The translations under genes and the position numbers were made by a program. Shown piece after piece: positions 16,375-22,812 of a DNA stretch of 34,008 nucleotides (positions within the stretch are counted from its first letter, which is position 1; each line of letters begins with the position of its first letter). Below the pieces are notes generated by a model that did no database searches, was not told the DNA's origin, and saw nothing but the letters and a program-made list of their open reading frames with translations. The DNA is taken from contig JANNAV010000217.1 of assembly GCA_031384695.1 (NCBI GenBank), positions 1 through 34,008 on the forward strand, read 5' to 3'. The stretch is from JANNAV01 sp031384695. GTDB lineage: Bacteria > Pseudomonadota > Alphaproteobacteria > Rhodobacterales > Rhodobacteraceae.

Positions 16375-16392
16375 ACCCCTCCGGCCAACCGC

Positions 16393-17067
16393 TCAGGCCA
16401 GCAACTTTACCAGCTCCTGCGCCGCCGCCTTTGACGATGCCGGGTTCTGCCCGGTGATCAGCATGCCATCCACCACCACGAACGAGGCCCAGTCGGCGCC
16501 CTTTTCATACCGGCCGCCCTTGGCCTTCAGCATATCCTCCAGCAGGAACGGCACCACGTCGGTCAGGCCAACGCCTGCCTCTTCGCTGTTGGTGAATCCG
16601 GTCACCCGGCGGCCGGATACCAGCGGTTTGCCCTGCGCCATGGTATGGCGAAACACGGCGGGCGCGTGGCAGACGGCGGCCACCGGGCGGCCCATGGTGG
16701 CGAAGGCTTCGATCAGGCGTTTGCTGTCGGCATCTTCGGCCAGATCCCACATCGGGCCATGGCCGCCGGGGTAGAACACCGCGTCAAAGCCGTCCGCCTG
16801 TACCGAGGCCAGAACCTCGGTGCGCGCCAGCGCTGCCACCGCCACCTTGTCGGCCCTGAAGCGCGCGGTATCGGCGGTCTGCGCGTCTGCGGCATCGCTT
16901 TTGGGGTCCAGGGGCGGCTGCCCACCTTTGGGCGAGGCCAGCGTGATCGCGGCCCCCGCATCCTTCAGCACATAGTAGGGGGCCGCGAATTCTTCCAGCC
17001 AGAAGCCGGTTTTCGCCCCCGTGTCGCCCAGTTTATCATGCGATGTCAGAACCATAAGAATTTTCAT
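16393..17067 (-). CDS. DJ-1/PfpI family protein (Hsp31/glyoxalase III-like)
   Basis: 224-aa class I glutamine-amidotransferase-like protein. The nucleophile elbow is C133 in AAVCHAPAV, with the acidic partner in GFWLEEFAAPYYVL (about residues 21-34) and the FYPGGHGPMWDL loop (98-109). This set is typical of the Hsp31/YhbO-like subgroup, whose members act as cofactor-independent glyoxalases, deglycases or stress chaperones; which applies cannot be read here. GAGGA stands 9 nt before the ATG. It starts 13 nt after the stop of the MDR oxidoreductase gene, so the two form an operon, which suggests reactive-carbonyl detoxification as the shared theme. Confidence 0.93.
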   Translation of the reverse strand: MKILMVLTSHDKLGDTGAKTGFWLEEFAAPYYVLKDAGAAITLASPKGGQPPLDPKSDAADAQTADTARFRADKVAVAALARTEVLASVQADGFDAVFYPGGHGPMWDLAEDADSKRLIEAFATMGRPVAAVCHAPAVFRHTMAQGKPLVSGRRVTGFTNSEEAGVGLTDVVPFLLEDMLKAKGGRYEKGADWASFVVVDGMLITGQNPASSKAAAQELVKLLA

Positions 17068-17080
17068 CGGCTGTCTTCCT

Positions 17081-18139
17081 CTATATTGCCTGTGCCGGGC
17101 CGACGCGGATCACGCGTTTGCCAAAGTTTTCGCCGTTCAACAGGCCGATAAAGGCCTGCGGGGCGTTTTCCAGCCCGTCGATGATCTCTTCGCGGTATTT
17201 GATGCGGCCCGCGTCCACCCAGGCCGCCATTTCTGCCGCAAACGCCGGAAACAGCGGCGCGAAATCGTCGAAGATGATAAAGCCGCGGATGGTGATCTGC
17301 TTGCGCAGGATCAAGCCCATCAGCCAGTTCAGCCGGTCCGGCCCGTTGTGCAAGGCGGTGACGGGCAAGGCGGTGGCGTTGTATTGCGAAACCAAGCCGC
17401 AAACCGGGATCCGCGCCCGCAGGTTCAGCAGCGGCAAAACCACGTCAAGCACCGCCCCGCCGACGCTTTCAAAATAGATGTCGATGCCCTTCGGCGTCAC
17501 CGCCTTCAACTGCGCCGCCAGATCGCCGGCCTTGTGATCAATGCAAGCGTCAAAGCCCAGTTCCGCCACCGCATAGGCGCATTTTTCGGCACCCCCCGCG
17601 ATGCCGATCACCCGGCAGCCCATGATCTTGCCGATCTGCCCCACGGTGGCCCCCACCGGCCCGGTTGCCGCAGCCACCACCAGCGTCTCGCCCGGCTTTG
17701 GCTTGCCGATTTCCGTCACGCCCGCCCAGGCCGTGAACCCCGGCATCCCCAATATCCCAAGCGCCCACGAGGGATGCGCCGGTGCGCGGCCCAAAGGCGT
17801 CACCCCGGCCCCATCCGACAGCGCAAAGTCCTGCCAGCCGTTGAAACTCAGCACCCAGTCACCGGCGGCAAAACCCGCCACCTGTGATGACACCACCTGC
17901 GCCACCGTGCCGCCCACCATCACCGCACCAAGCGCCACCGGGGGCGCATAAGACGCCGCATCACTCATCCGCCCGCGCATGTAAGGGTCAAGCGACAGGT
18001 ACTGCGTCCGCAACAGCATCTGCCCCGGCCCGGGCACCGGAACCCCGGCGGTTTCAAGCCGCAGGGTGCTTTGGCTGGGCTGGCCGTTGGGCCGTTCGGC
18101 CAGCACCAGCCTGCGGTTGATGGAATGGGTTTGCGGCAT
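17081..18139 (-). CDS. NADP-dependent MDR oxidoreductase (CurA/leukotriene B4 dehydrogenase-like)
   Basis: 352-aa zinc-free medium-chain reductase. It contains the family YLSLDPYMRGRM motif (about 52-63), the nucleotide-binding VAAATGPVGATVGQIGK segment (about 155-171) and the FESVGGAVLDVVLPLL block (about 224-239). Relatives reduce alpha,beta-unsaturated carbonyls, e.g. curcumin reductase CurA and prostaglandin reductase. The start MPQTHSINRRLVLAERPNG was preferred over an upstream in-frame ATG at 18247, which lies in a palindromic repeat. It is first in an operon with the DJ-1 gene, consistent with detoxification of lipid-derived enals. The palindrome 18211-18244 separates it from the stress gene upstream. 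Confidence 0.93.
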   Translation of the reverse strand: MPQTHSINRRLVLAERPNGQPSQSTLRLETAGVPVPGPGQMLLRTQYLSLDPYMRGRMSDAASYAPPVALGAVMVGGTVAQVVSSQVAGFAAGDWVLSFNGWQDFALSDGAGVTPLGRAPAHPSWALGILGMPGFTAWAGVTEIGKPKPGETLVVAAATGPVGATVGQIGKIMGCRVIGIAGGAEKCAYAVAELGFDACIDHKAGDLAAQLKAVTPKGIDIYFESVGGAVLDVVLPLLNLRARIPVCGLVSQYNATALPVTALHNGPDRLNWLMGLILRKQITIRGFIIFDDFAPLFPAFAAEMAAWVDAGRIKYREEIIDGLENAPQAFIGLLNGENFGKRVIRVGPAQAI

Positions 18140-18210
18140 GGCGGGTCTTCCTGTGGCTGAGGCGGCGGGACGTGTTTTCAGGGAAATACACCCCTTAACC
18201 TTCTGGTTCT

Positions 18211-18244
18211 CCTGCCCGATCTGATTGACATCAAATCCGGCAGG
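18211..18244. terminator. Stem-loop between the stress gene and the MDR oxidoreductase
   Basis: CCTGCC (18211-18216) pairs with GGCAGG (18239-18244), and GAT then TGAT pair inward (18218-18225 with 18230-18237) with two mismatches around a 4-nt loop. It may end the minus-strand stress-protein transcript, although no T-run follows. The centre resembles the AT-rich palindromes at 2521 and 7142. Confidence 0.5.
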
Positions 18245-18280
18245 CAACCGGGGTGTCTTTTCGTCAAGGGTTATCCTGCC

Positions 18281-18871
18281 CTAAGCAACGGCTATGGGCT
18301 GCGATTGAAACGATAGCGTGAAATGGCTGCCCAATTCGGGCTGCCGGTCTTTCAGGATCGCCGCTTTCAGCATCTCGATGCCGAATGTCAGGCTGGAACT
18401 GGTCGATATCCACACCGAAGCATGCGCCATCGCCAGCCGCAGCAGCCGCACCTTGGGGTCACGCCGCCCGCCGTCAAACCACGCGGCACTGGCGAACGAC
18501 CACAGGTTGTTCAGCCTCGCCTCGTCATCCGCCACCGAAAGCAGCCCGGAAATGCAGGCCTGAAAGGTGCCATCCGGGCTTACCAGACAAAATTGGCTTT
18601 CGCGCCCTTCACCGATAGCCCCCCCTTCACCAATAGCCCCCCCTTTACCAATAGCCTGCACAAGCTCGGTATCGGCCGAACTGATGAACCAGATGGTGTT
18701 GGTCTCGCTGTCGGCATGATGCGACATCGGCTGCATATGCTGCTGCCCCGCGATCCCCAACATGCCAAACCGCAACTGTTCGGCCTGATAAAACAGGGTT
18801 TCCTTGCGCGCGGCGTCGCTGCTGTCATACATCTCGGTATCGGTCAGGTTATCGGCCAGAGTATCGGGCAT
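18281..18871 (-). CDS. Pyridoxamine-phosphate-oxidase-like general stress protein
   Basis: 196 aa. Split-barrel flavin-binding fold of the 'general stress protein 26'/Pyrid_ox_like group: RFGMLGIAGQQHMQPMSHHAD, then TNTIWFISSADTELVQAI, and ARLNNLWSFASAAWFDGGRRDP. Such proteins bind FMN, FAD or F420; the reaction is unknown. The ATG at 18871 has GGAGG 5 nt upstream; an ATG at 18883 overlaps that site and is less likely. An exact EcfG promoter lies 38 nt upstream on the minus strand (18909-18933), so it should belong to the general stress regulon. Oddity: an 18-bp tandem repeat (18608-18656) inserts GKGGAIGEGGAIGEG into a loop between two barrel strands. Confidence 0.88.
   Translation of the reverse strand: MPDTLADNLTDTEMYDSSDAARKETLFYQAEQLRFGMLGIAGQQHMQPMSHHADSETNTIWFISSADTELVQAIGKGGAIGEGGAIGEGRESQFCLVSPDGTFQACISGLLSVADDEARLNNLWSFASAAWFDGGRRDPKVRLLRLAMAHASVWISTSSSLTFGIEMLKAAILKDRQPELGSHFTLSFQSQPIAVA
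18608..18656. repeat. 18-bp in-frame tandem repeat in the PNPOx-like gene
   Basis: TTCACCGATAGCCCCCCC (18608-18625), TTCACCAATAGCCCCCCC (18626-18643) and a partial third copy (18644-18656). On the coding strand it gives a repeated GGAIGE unit. Confidence 0.92.
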
Positions 18872-18908
18872 CAAAGCCTCCATGGTTCGGGTGTCCGTCT
18901 GTCAGAAC

Positions 18909-18933
18909 AACGCCCGGCGCCCGATTGGGTTCC
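18909..18933 (-). promoter_or_regulatory. EcfG-type promoter for the PNPOx-like stress gene
   Basis: On the minus strand GGAAC (18929-18933), a 16-nt spacer and CGTT (18909-18912) match the alphaproteobacterial EcfG consensus exactly. It points at the stress gene starting at 18871. Confidence 0.85.
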
Positions 18934-18983
18934 GCAAGCGGCCGGGCCTCTGCATCTGCCGCGCGCTATTGCCGCACCGCGCG

Positions 18984-19007
18984 GGAACCAAACCAACCCC
19001 GCGCGCG
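18984..19007 (+). promoter_or_regulatory. Possible EcfG-type promoter for the AI-2E transporter
   Basis: GGAAC (18984-18988) and CGTT (19004-19007) are separated by 15 nt, one short of the usual 16-17. A T-run follows, so the looser form GGAAC-N18-TT is also met. It is divergent from the exact promoter at 18909-18933. Confidence 0.5.
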
Positions 19008-19054
19008 TTTTTCACAAAACCCGCAAAGGCACAAAACCCGAAAGGACAGGGGCA

Positions 19055-21121
19055 ATGGCGCAGACCACCAACACCGAAGACAACATGGCACAGCGCCCCC
19101 CCCACACCGCTCCCTCCCCCCTCACTTCGCTCTCCCCCCTCGCGTCTGGCCCCCCCCTCGCCTCAAGCCCCCCCCTCGCCTCAAGCCCGGCCGGCGTTGC
19201 GGTGATCACCACCATCGCCGTGGTCGCCGCCCTGCATTTTGGCCGTGATGTTTTCCTGCCGCTGGCGATCGCGATGCTGATCACCTTCGCCCTCTCGCCG
19301 CTGGTCACCCGCCTGCGCGCCCTCGGGCTGCCGATGATCGCGGCGGTGCTGGCGGCGGTGACGCTGGCCTTCGCGGTGATCGGCATGTTCGGTCTGGTGG
19401 TTGCCGGGCAGGTGGGTGATCTGGCGCAGGAACTGCCCACCTTTCAGGGCAATATCGTGAAAAAGCTGGAATCCCTGCAAGACACCGGCCCCGCCAACAG
19501 CCCCGCGAACGGGCTTGTCGCGCGCCTGTCGCAGATGGTGGCCGAGATCAACGCCCAGATCGCCACGGCGGTGCCTGCCGATGGGGTGCCTGCCGATGGG
19601 GTGACTGGCGCGCCAACCGGCCCGCTGGCCGTGCAGGTGATCGAAAACCGCGGCGCTTTTGAAACCCTGCGCGATATCGCCCTGCCGCTGATCAAACCGG
19701 TGGCCACGGCGGGCCTCGTGATCGTGGTGGTGGTGTTCATGCTGCTGGAGCGCGACGAGCTGCGCGACCGTTTCATCCGGCTGGTGGGGGCCAACGACAT
19801 CAGCCGCACCTCGCAGGTGATCGAGGATGCGGGCAAACGCGTCGGCACCTATCTGCTGATCCAGTTGCTGGTGAACGTGATCTATGCGGTGCCCATCGGC
19901 ATTGGCCTGATGCTGATCGGGGTGCCCAACGCCGTGCTTTGGGGCATGCTGACGCTGGTTTTGCGCTTTGTGCCCTATATCGGCCCGCTGCTGGCCGCGA
20001 TTTTCCCGCTGTTTCTGGCCTTTGCGGTGTCGCCCGACTGGTCGATGCTGCTCTGGACAGGGGCACTGTTCCTGACGGTCGAAATGCTCAGCTCGAACGT
20101 GATCGAGCCCTGGCTTTACGGCTCGCGCACCGGGGTCAGCCCGCTTGCCGTCATCATCGCCGCCATATTCTGGACCTGGGTTTGGGGGCCGCTGGGGCTG
20201 GTGCTGTCGACGCCGCTGACGGTTTGTCTGGTGGTGGTGGGCCGCTACATCCCGCAATTCGCGGTGTTCGACGTGCTGTTCGGCGACCGGCCGGTTCTGG
20301 CCGCCCCGTCGCGGCTTTACCAACGGCTGCTGGTGGGCGATACGGTGGAAAGCACGCTGCGCGCCGAAGAATTGCTGGAAGACGCGTTCATCGCCGATTA
20401 CCACCGCGATATCGGCATCCCCGCCCTGCTGCTGGCGCAAAGCGATTACGAACGCGGCGTGCTGACCCCCGGTCAACTCACCCGCTTTGCCGACACCGCC
20501 GACCATCTGCTGCGCGAGTTGCAACAGGTGGTGACAGCGGAACTGGCTGAAGTTCAGGGCGCGGGTCAGGGCGCGGGTCAGGGTGTGGAAGCCGCCACCC
20601 CCAACGCCGCCACCCCCGATCTTGCCGGATTTGGCCGCCATCTGGTGCTGTTGGGGGGCCGCACGCGGCTTGATGATGTGGCGGCGGGCATGCTGGCGCA
20701 GGCGGCGGCGTCCGAGGGCGCGCAGGTCACCCTGCTGTCGCATGCCGATCTGACACCCAGCCGGTTCGGCGCCGTCACCGCCACCACCGCGCAGTGTGTG
20801 GTACTGAACTTTCTCGATATCGCACCCTCGCGCGCCTCGCTGCTGCATATCCGCAGGCTGAAACGCGCCGCCCCGCATCTGCGGGTCGGGCTGGTGCTGT
20901 GGCAACCGGCGCAGGATCTGCGGGACGGCACATCTTTGCGCCGCGTCTCGCCCGAAAAATATTCCGAAATCATCGAGATCGGCGCCGATTTCTGCGCCAC
21001 GGCACTGGAAGACGCCCTCGCGCAGGCGTTCCGCGACGAAGCCCCCCGCGCAGCCACCGAACCCGCCCGAAAACCAAAACGCCGCGCCTTGCGCGCCGTG
21101 CCTGCAACCGCCGCCGCCTGA
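19055..21121 (+). CDS. AI-2E family transporter with a C-terminal cytosolic domain
   Basis: 688 aa, about twice the length of a minimal AI-2E (PurR/TqsA/PerM-type) permease. After a low-complexity N-tail, the membrane part runs from about residue 46 to 405, with signatures PNAVLWGMLTLVLRFVPYIG (291-310) and EPWLYGSRTGVSPLAVIIAA (351-370). From about 410 onward is a soluble extension with an LYQRLLVGDTVESTLRAEEL helix and, after a GQGAGQG linker, a Rossmann-like fold (HLVLLGGRTRLDDVAAGML, then AQVTLLSHADL and LRVGLVLWQPA) that resembles a B12-binding-type domain lacking the cobalamin His motif. The substrate is unknown. Three in-frame tandem duplications are present (18, 15 and 12 bp). AAAGGA precedes the ATG, and a near-consensus EcfG promoter lies 48 nt upstream. 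Confidence 0.88.
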   Translation: MAQTTNTEDNMAQRPPHTAPSPLTSLSPLASGPPLASSPPLASSPAGVAVITTIAVVAALHFGRDVFLPLAIAMLITFALSPLVTRLRALGLPMIAAVLAAVTLAFAVIGMFGLVVAGQVGDLAQELPTFQGNIVKKLESLQDTGPANSPANGLVARLSQMVAEINAQIATAVPADGVPADGVTGAPTGPLAVQVIENRGAFETLRDIALPLIKPVATAGLVIVVVVFMLLERDELRDRFIRLVGANDISRTSQVIEDAGKRVGTYLLIQLLVNVIYAVPIGIGLMLIGVPNAVLWGMLTLVLRFVPYIGPLLAAIFPLFLAFAVSPDWSMLLWTGALFLTVEMLSSNVIEPWLYGSRTGVSPLAVIIAAIFWTWVWGPLGLVLSTPLTVCLVVVGRYIPQFAVFDVLFGDRPVLAAPSRLYQRLLVGDTVESTLRAEELLEDAFIADYHRDIGIPALLLAQSDYERGVLTPGQLTRFADTADHLLRELQQVVTAELAEVQGAGQGAGQGVEAATPNAATPDLAGFGRHLVLLGGRTRLDDVAAGMLAQAAASEGAQVTLLSHADLTPSRFGAVTATTAQCVVLNFLDIAPSRASLLHIRRLKRAAPHLRVGLVLWQPAQDLRDGTSLRRVSPEKYSEIIEIGADFCATALEDALAQAFRDEAPRAATEPARKPKRRALRAVPATAAA
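19121..19188 (+). repeat. 18-bp tandem repeat in the N-tail of the AI-2E transporter
   Basis: Four 18-bp units begin at 19121, 19139, 19157 and 19175; the last two are identical over CTCGCCTCAAG and its C-run. They encode PLTSLS, PLASGP, PLASSP and PLASSP. The first two are diverged. Confidence 0.85.
19571..19600 (+). repeat. 15-bp perfect tandem duplication inside the AI-2E gene
   Basis: GTGCCTGCCGATGGG occurs twice in a row (19571-19585, 19586-19600), encoding VPADG twice in a loop between membrane segments. A third, 12-bp duplication encoding GAGQ lies near 20555-20580. Confidence 0.93.
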
Positions 21122-21150
21122 TCCCATTCCGCCTTCGCGGCCGTCAAACC

Positions 21151-21272
21151 AAAAAAGAGGCCGCAGGATCAACCTGCGGCCTTAGTCTGGCTCCGGGACA
21201 GGAGGAGCATGGAACCGGCTCCACAAAGATCGACAAACCCAAGGGGAAGTTGGTTCGTCAGATACGGTTCGC
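21151..21272 (-). ncRNA. Candidate EcfG-dependent small RNA with C-rich hairpin loops
   Basis: About 122 nt on the minus strand, bounded by an exact EcfG promoter (21279-21303) and a strong terminator hairpin with T6 (21182-21151). The start is estimated 6-8 nt after the -10. By hand the RNA folds into: a stem GACGAACC/GGGUUUGUC (plus-strand 21252-21259 with 21232-21240, one bulge and two inner A-U pairs) with loop CUUCCCC; a 5-bp stem GCUCC/GGAGC with loop UCCUGUCCC; and the terminator. The CU-rich loops and a CUCCUCCU run are complementary to Shine-Dalgarno sequences. This layout recalls Caulobacter GsrN, a sigma-T-dependent sRNA with a C-rich loop, and the CUCCUCC-motif sRNAs of Rhodobacter. 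A 13-codon frame (MLLLSRSQTKAAG) preceded by GGAG also lies inside, so a small peptide cannot be excluded. Not experimentally known to me. Confidence 0.6.
21157..21183. terminator. Terminator hairpin, strongest on the minus strand
   Basis: AGGCCGCAGG (21158-21167) and CCTGCGGCCT (21173-21182) form a perfect 10-bp stem with a 5-nt loop. On the minus strand it is followed by C and six Ts (21156-21151), a textbook intrinsic terminator for the candidate sRNA. It may also end the AI-2E transcript on the plus strand, where the T-run is weak. The same stem is reused at 28588-28621. Confidence 0.88.
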
Positions 21273-21278
21273 AGATAC

Positions 21279-21303
21279 AACGCCCGAACTGCGGTTTGGT
21301 TCC
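21279..21303 (-). promoter_or_regulatory. EcfG-type promoter without a protein-coding gene
   Basis: Minus strand: GGAAC (21299-21303), 16-nt spacer, CGTT (21279-21282). Downstream is only the proposed sRNA, then the terminator. Confidence 0.8.
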
Positions 21304-21353
21304 CAGCCCCGTCCCCAAATTTTCGCACTCCCAGATTTTTCGCGCCATCTGCG

Positions 21354-21379
21354 GGAACCCAACCGCTTCCCCGCACGTT
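21354..21379 (+). promoter_or_regulatory. EcfG-type promoter for the DUF2383 operon
   Basis: GGAAC (21354-21358), 17-nt spacer, CGTT (21376-21379), then 30 nt to the ATG at 21410. It is divergent from the promoter at 21279-21303. Confidence 0.87.
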
Positions 21380-21409
21380 GATAGGGCATACAGGACCGAG
21401 GATTTTGAC

Positions 21410-21883
21410 ATGCCGCAAACAGATACCACCACCCCATCCACTTCTCTGGCCGGCGCAGAAAACGCCAGCCAAAGCCTGAACGCCCTGAGCCTGCTGCACT
21501 GCCTCAGCGAAGACACCCGGCGCGGGTTCGAGAAACTGGCGGCCAAGGCCGAGGCCGGTTTTCAGCCGACAGCGGAACGCTTCGCCGCCCTGCACGCAAG
21601 GCACACCGCCCGGCTGGACCGCATGGTGCGCGAAATGGGCGGCCTGCCCGATACCGACGGCTCGTTCATGGGCACGCTGAATGTGGCGGTGGTCACCCTG
21701 CGCGCGCTGTTCGATGCCATTGATACCGGTGTGATGGACCGCGTGCGCAGCGGCGAAGACAACGTGCTTGACGCCTTCGATACCGCAATCGCGGCCAGCC
21801 TGCCGCAAGGGCACAATGAGGCCCTGCTGCAAATGCGGGCTGAATTGACCGATTTGCTTGACGCAACCCGCCATCTGGGCTGA
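21410..21883 (+). CDS. DUF2383 (PA2169-type four-helix-bundle) stress protein
   Basis: 157 aa. Residues from about 20 on match the DUF2383/PA2169 family: SLLHCLSEDTRRGFEKLA, then RFAALHARHTARLDRMVREMGG, GSFMGTLNVAVVTLRALFDA and a C-terminal helix pair. The family has a ferritin-like helical bundle, but clear iron ligands are not all visible, so an enzymatic role is not claimed. GAGGA stands 7 nt before the ATG, and an exact EcfG promoter is 30 nt upstream. An in-frame ATG at 21209 lies upstream of that promoter and is rejected as the start. It heads a tight cluster with three envelope-associated genes. Confidence 0.88.
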   Translation: MPQTDTTTPSTSLAGAENASQSLNALSLLHCLSEDTRRGFEKLAAKAEAGFQPTAERFAALHARHTARLDRMVREMGGLPDTDGSFMGTLNVAVVTLRALFDAIDTGVMDRVRSGEDNVLDAFDTAIAASLPQGHNEALLQMRAELTDLLDATRHLG

Positions 21884-21916
21884 TCCGGCCCCACCTTTCA
21901 CCTTTAGGAGAAGATC

Positions 21917-22387
21917 ATGAACACCACGGTAAAAACCCTGAAAAAAGATATCGAAGACGGCGCCACTGCCGCCATGAACACCGCAAACCATGCGGTCAAA
22001 ACCGCGAAGAACACCGCGCGCGCTCTGGCATCGGACGCCGCAGACAGCGCCGCCGCCCTGCAGGACCGCGCGGTTGAAGAACTGGACGATGCGCGCGATG
22101 CGCTGAGCGACAGCGGCGACAGGCTGGCGGCCACGCTGCGCCGTGCCATCACCGAACCTGCGCCGGATTCGGTGCAGGCGCGGGTGATGTCGGCGGTGGC
22201 CGGTGGCGTCTCACAGGCGGCCCATACCCTGCGCGATCGCAGCCTGTCCGAGATGGCCGCCGATCTGCGCGCGCTGGCCAAACGCAATCCCGGCGTGTTT
22301 GCCGCCGGTGCGGCGGTTGCGGGCTTTGCCCTGGCGCGGTTCCTGCGCGCCTCTGCCACTTCGCGCCACTCCGACACCCCGTCATGA
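21917..22387 (+). CDS. YqjD/ElaB-like (DUF883-type) membrane-anchored stress protein
   Basis: 156 aa. A long, alanine-rich amphipathic helical N-terminal part (residues 1-120) is followed by NPGVFAAGAAVAGFALARFLRAS, a glycine-rich C-terminal membrane anchor like that of E. coli YqjD, ElaB and YgaM. Those are sigma-S-dependent inner-membrane proteins that bind ribosomes in stationary phase; that role here is by analogy only. TAGGAG stands 6 nt before the ATG. Its TGA overlaps the ATG of the next gene by 4 nt. Overall sequence similarity to DUF883 is weak, so the name rests mainly on architecture and on the following YqjE-like gene. Confidence 0.7.
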   Translation: MNTTVKTLKKDIEDGATAAMNTANHAVKTAKNTARALASDAADSAAALQDRAVEELDDARDALSDSGDRLAATLRRAITEPAPDSVQARVMSAVAGGVSQAAHTLRDRSLSEMAADLRALAKRNPGVFAAGAAVAGFALARFLRASATSRHSDTPS

Positions 22388-22812
22388 CGGCCCGGCCCGA
22401 AAGCCCGGCGGCCCTGCTGGGAGAGGTGGTATCGGGCATCGCACGGCTGGTGCGGGGCGAGTTCGCGCTCGCCCGCGCCGAGGCACGGCGCAGCCTTGGC
22501 GACGCCACCTCAGCGCTGGCCAAGCTGGTGGTCGCGGCGATCTTCGGCCTTTGCGGGCTGAACACGCTGGCCGCTGCGGCGGTTGCAGCCCTGGTCGCCG
22601 CCGGTTCAACCTCGCTTTGGGCGCCGGTCTGGTCTGGTCTGGCCGTCGGTGGCGGGCTGTTGCTGGTGGCCGGCGTGCTGCTGCAAATCGGCATGCGCCA
22701 GTTGACCCCGGCAAATCTGGCCCCCAAACGCATGATGGCAAATCTGCGCCAGGATGCGGAAACCCTTAAATCCATGGTGGTTCCTGATGTTGCAGCCCCA
22801 AATCAACCCTGA
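22384..22812 (+). CDS. YqjE-like 'phage holin family' (DUF1469) membrane protein
   Basis: 142 aa. The N-terminal LLGEVVSGIARLVRGEFALARAEARRSL helix is typical of DUF1469/Phage_holin_3_6. Two transmembrane helices follow (about 52-80 and 84-105: LAKLVVAAIFGLCGLNTLAAAAV; WSGLAVGGGLLLVAGVLLQIG). Despite the family name nothing phage-like surrounds it; chromosomal relatives such as E. coli YqjE sit next to yqjD. It is translationally coupled to the preceding gene by ATGA and overlaps the start of the DUF3618 gene. The role is unknown, presumably inner-membrane. Confidence 0.85.
   Translation: MTARPESPAALLGEVVSGIARLVRGEFALARAEARRSLGDATSALAKLVVAAIFGLCGLNTLAAAAVAALVAAGSTSLWAPVWSGLAVGGGLLLVAGVLLQIGMRQLTPANLAPKRMMANLRQDAETLKSMVVPDVAAPNQP

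Noticed and set aside
16299..16392. tRNA-Arg as an integration site of a genomic island
   Set aside because: No integrase, no direct repeat of the tRNA 3' end within the window, and flanking genes look native in codon use.
21209..21409. Upstream ATG with a strong-looking GGAGG that would lengthen the DUF2383 protein by 67 residues
   Set aside because: The EcfG promoter (21354-21379) lies downstream of it, the extra residues have no family match, and the purine-rich tract is the complement of the CU-rich region of the proposed sRNA.
22384..22812. 'Phage holin family' protein as a sign of a prophage
   Set aside because: DUF1469 is a chromosomal YqjE-like family, no other phage gene is present, and it sits in an EcfG-controlled operon.
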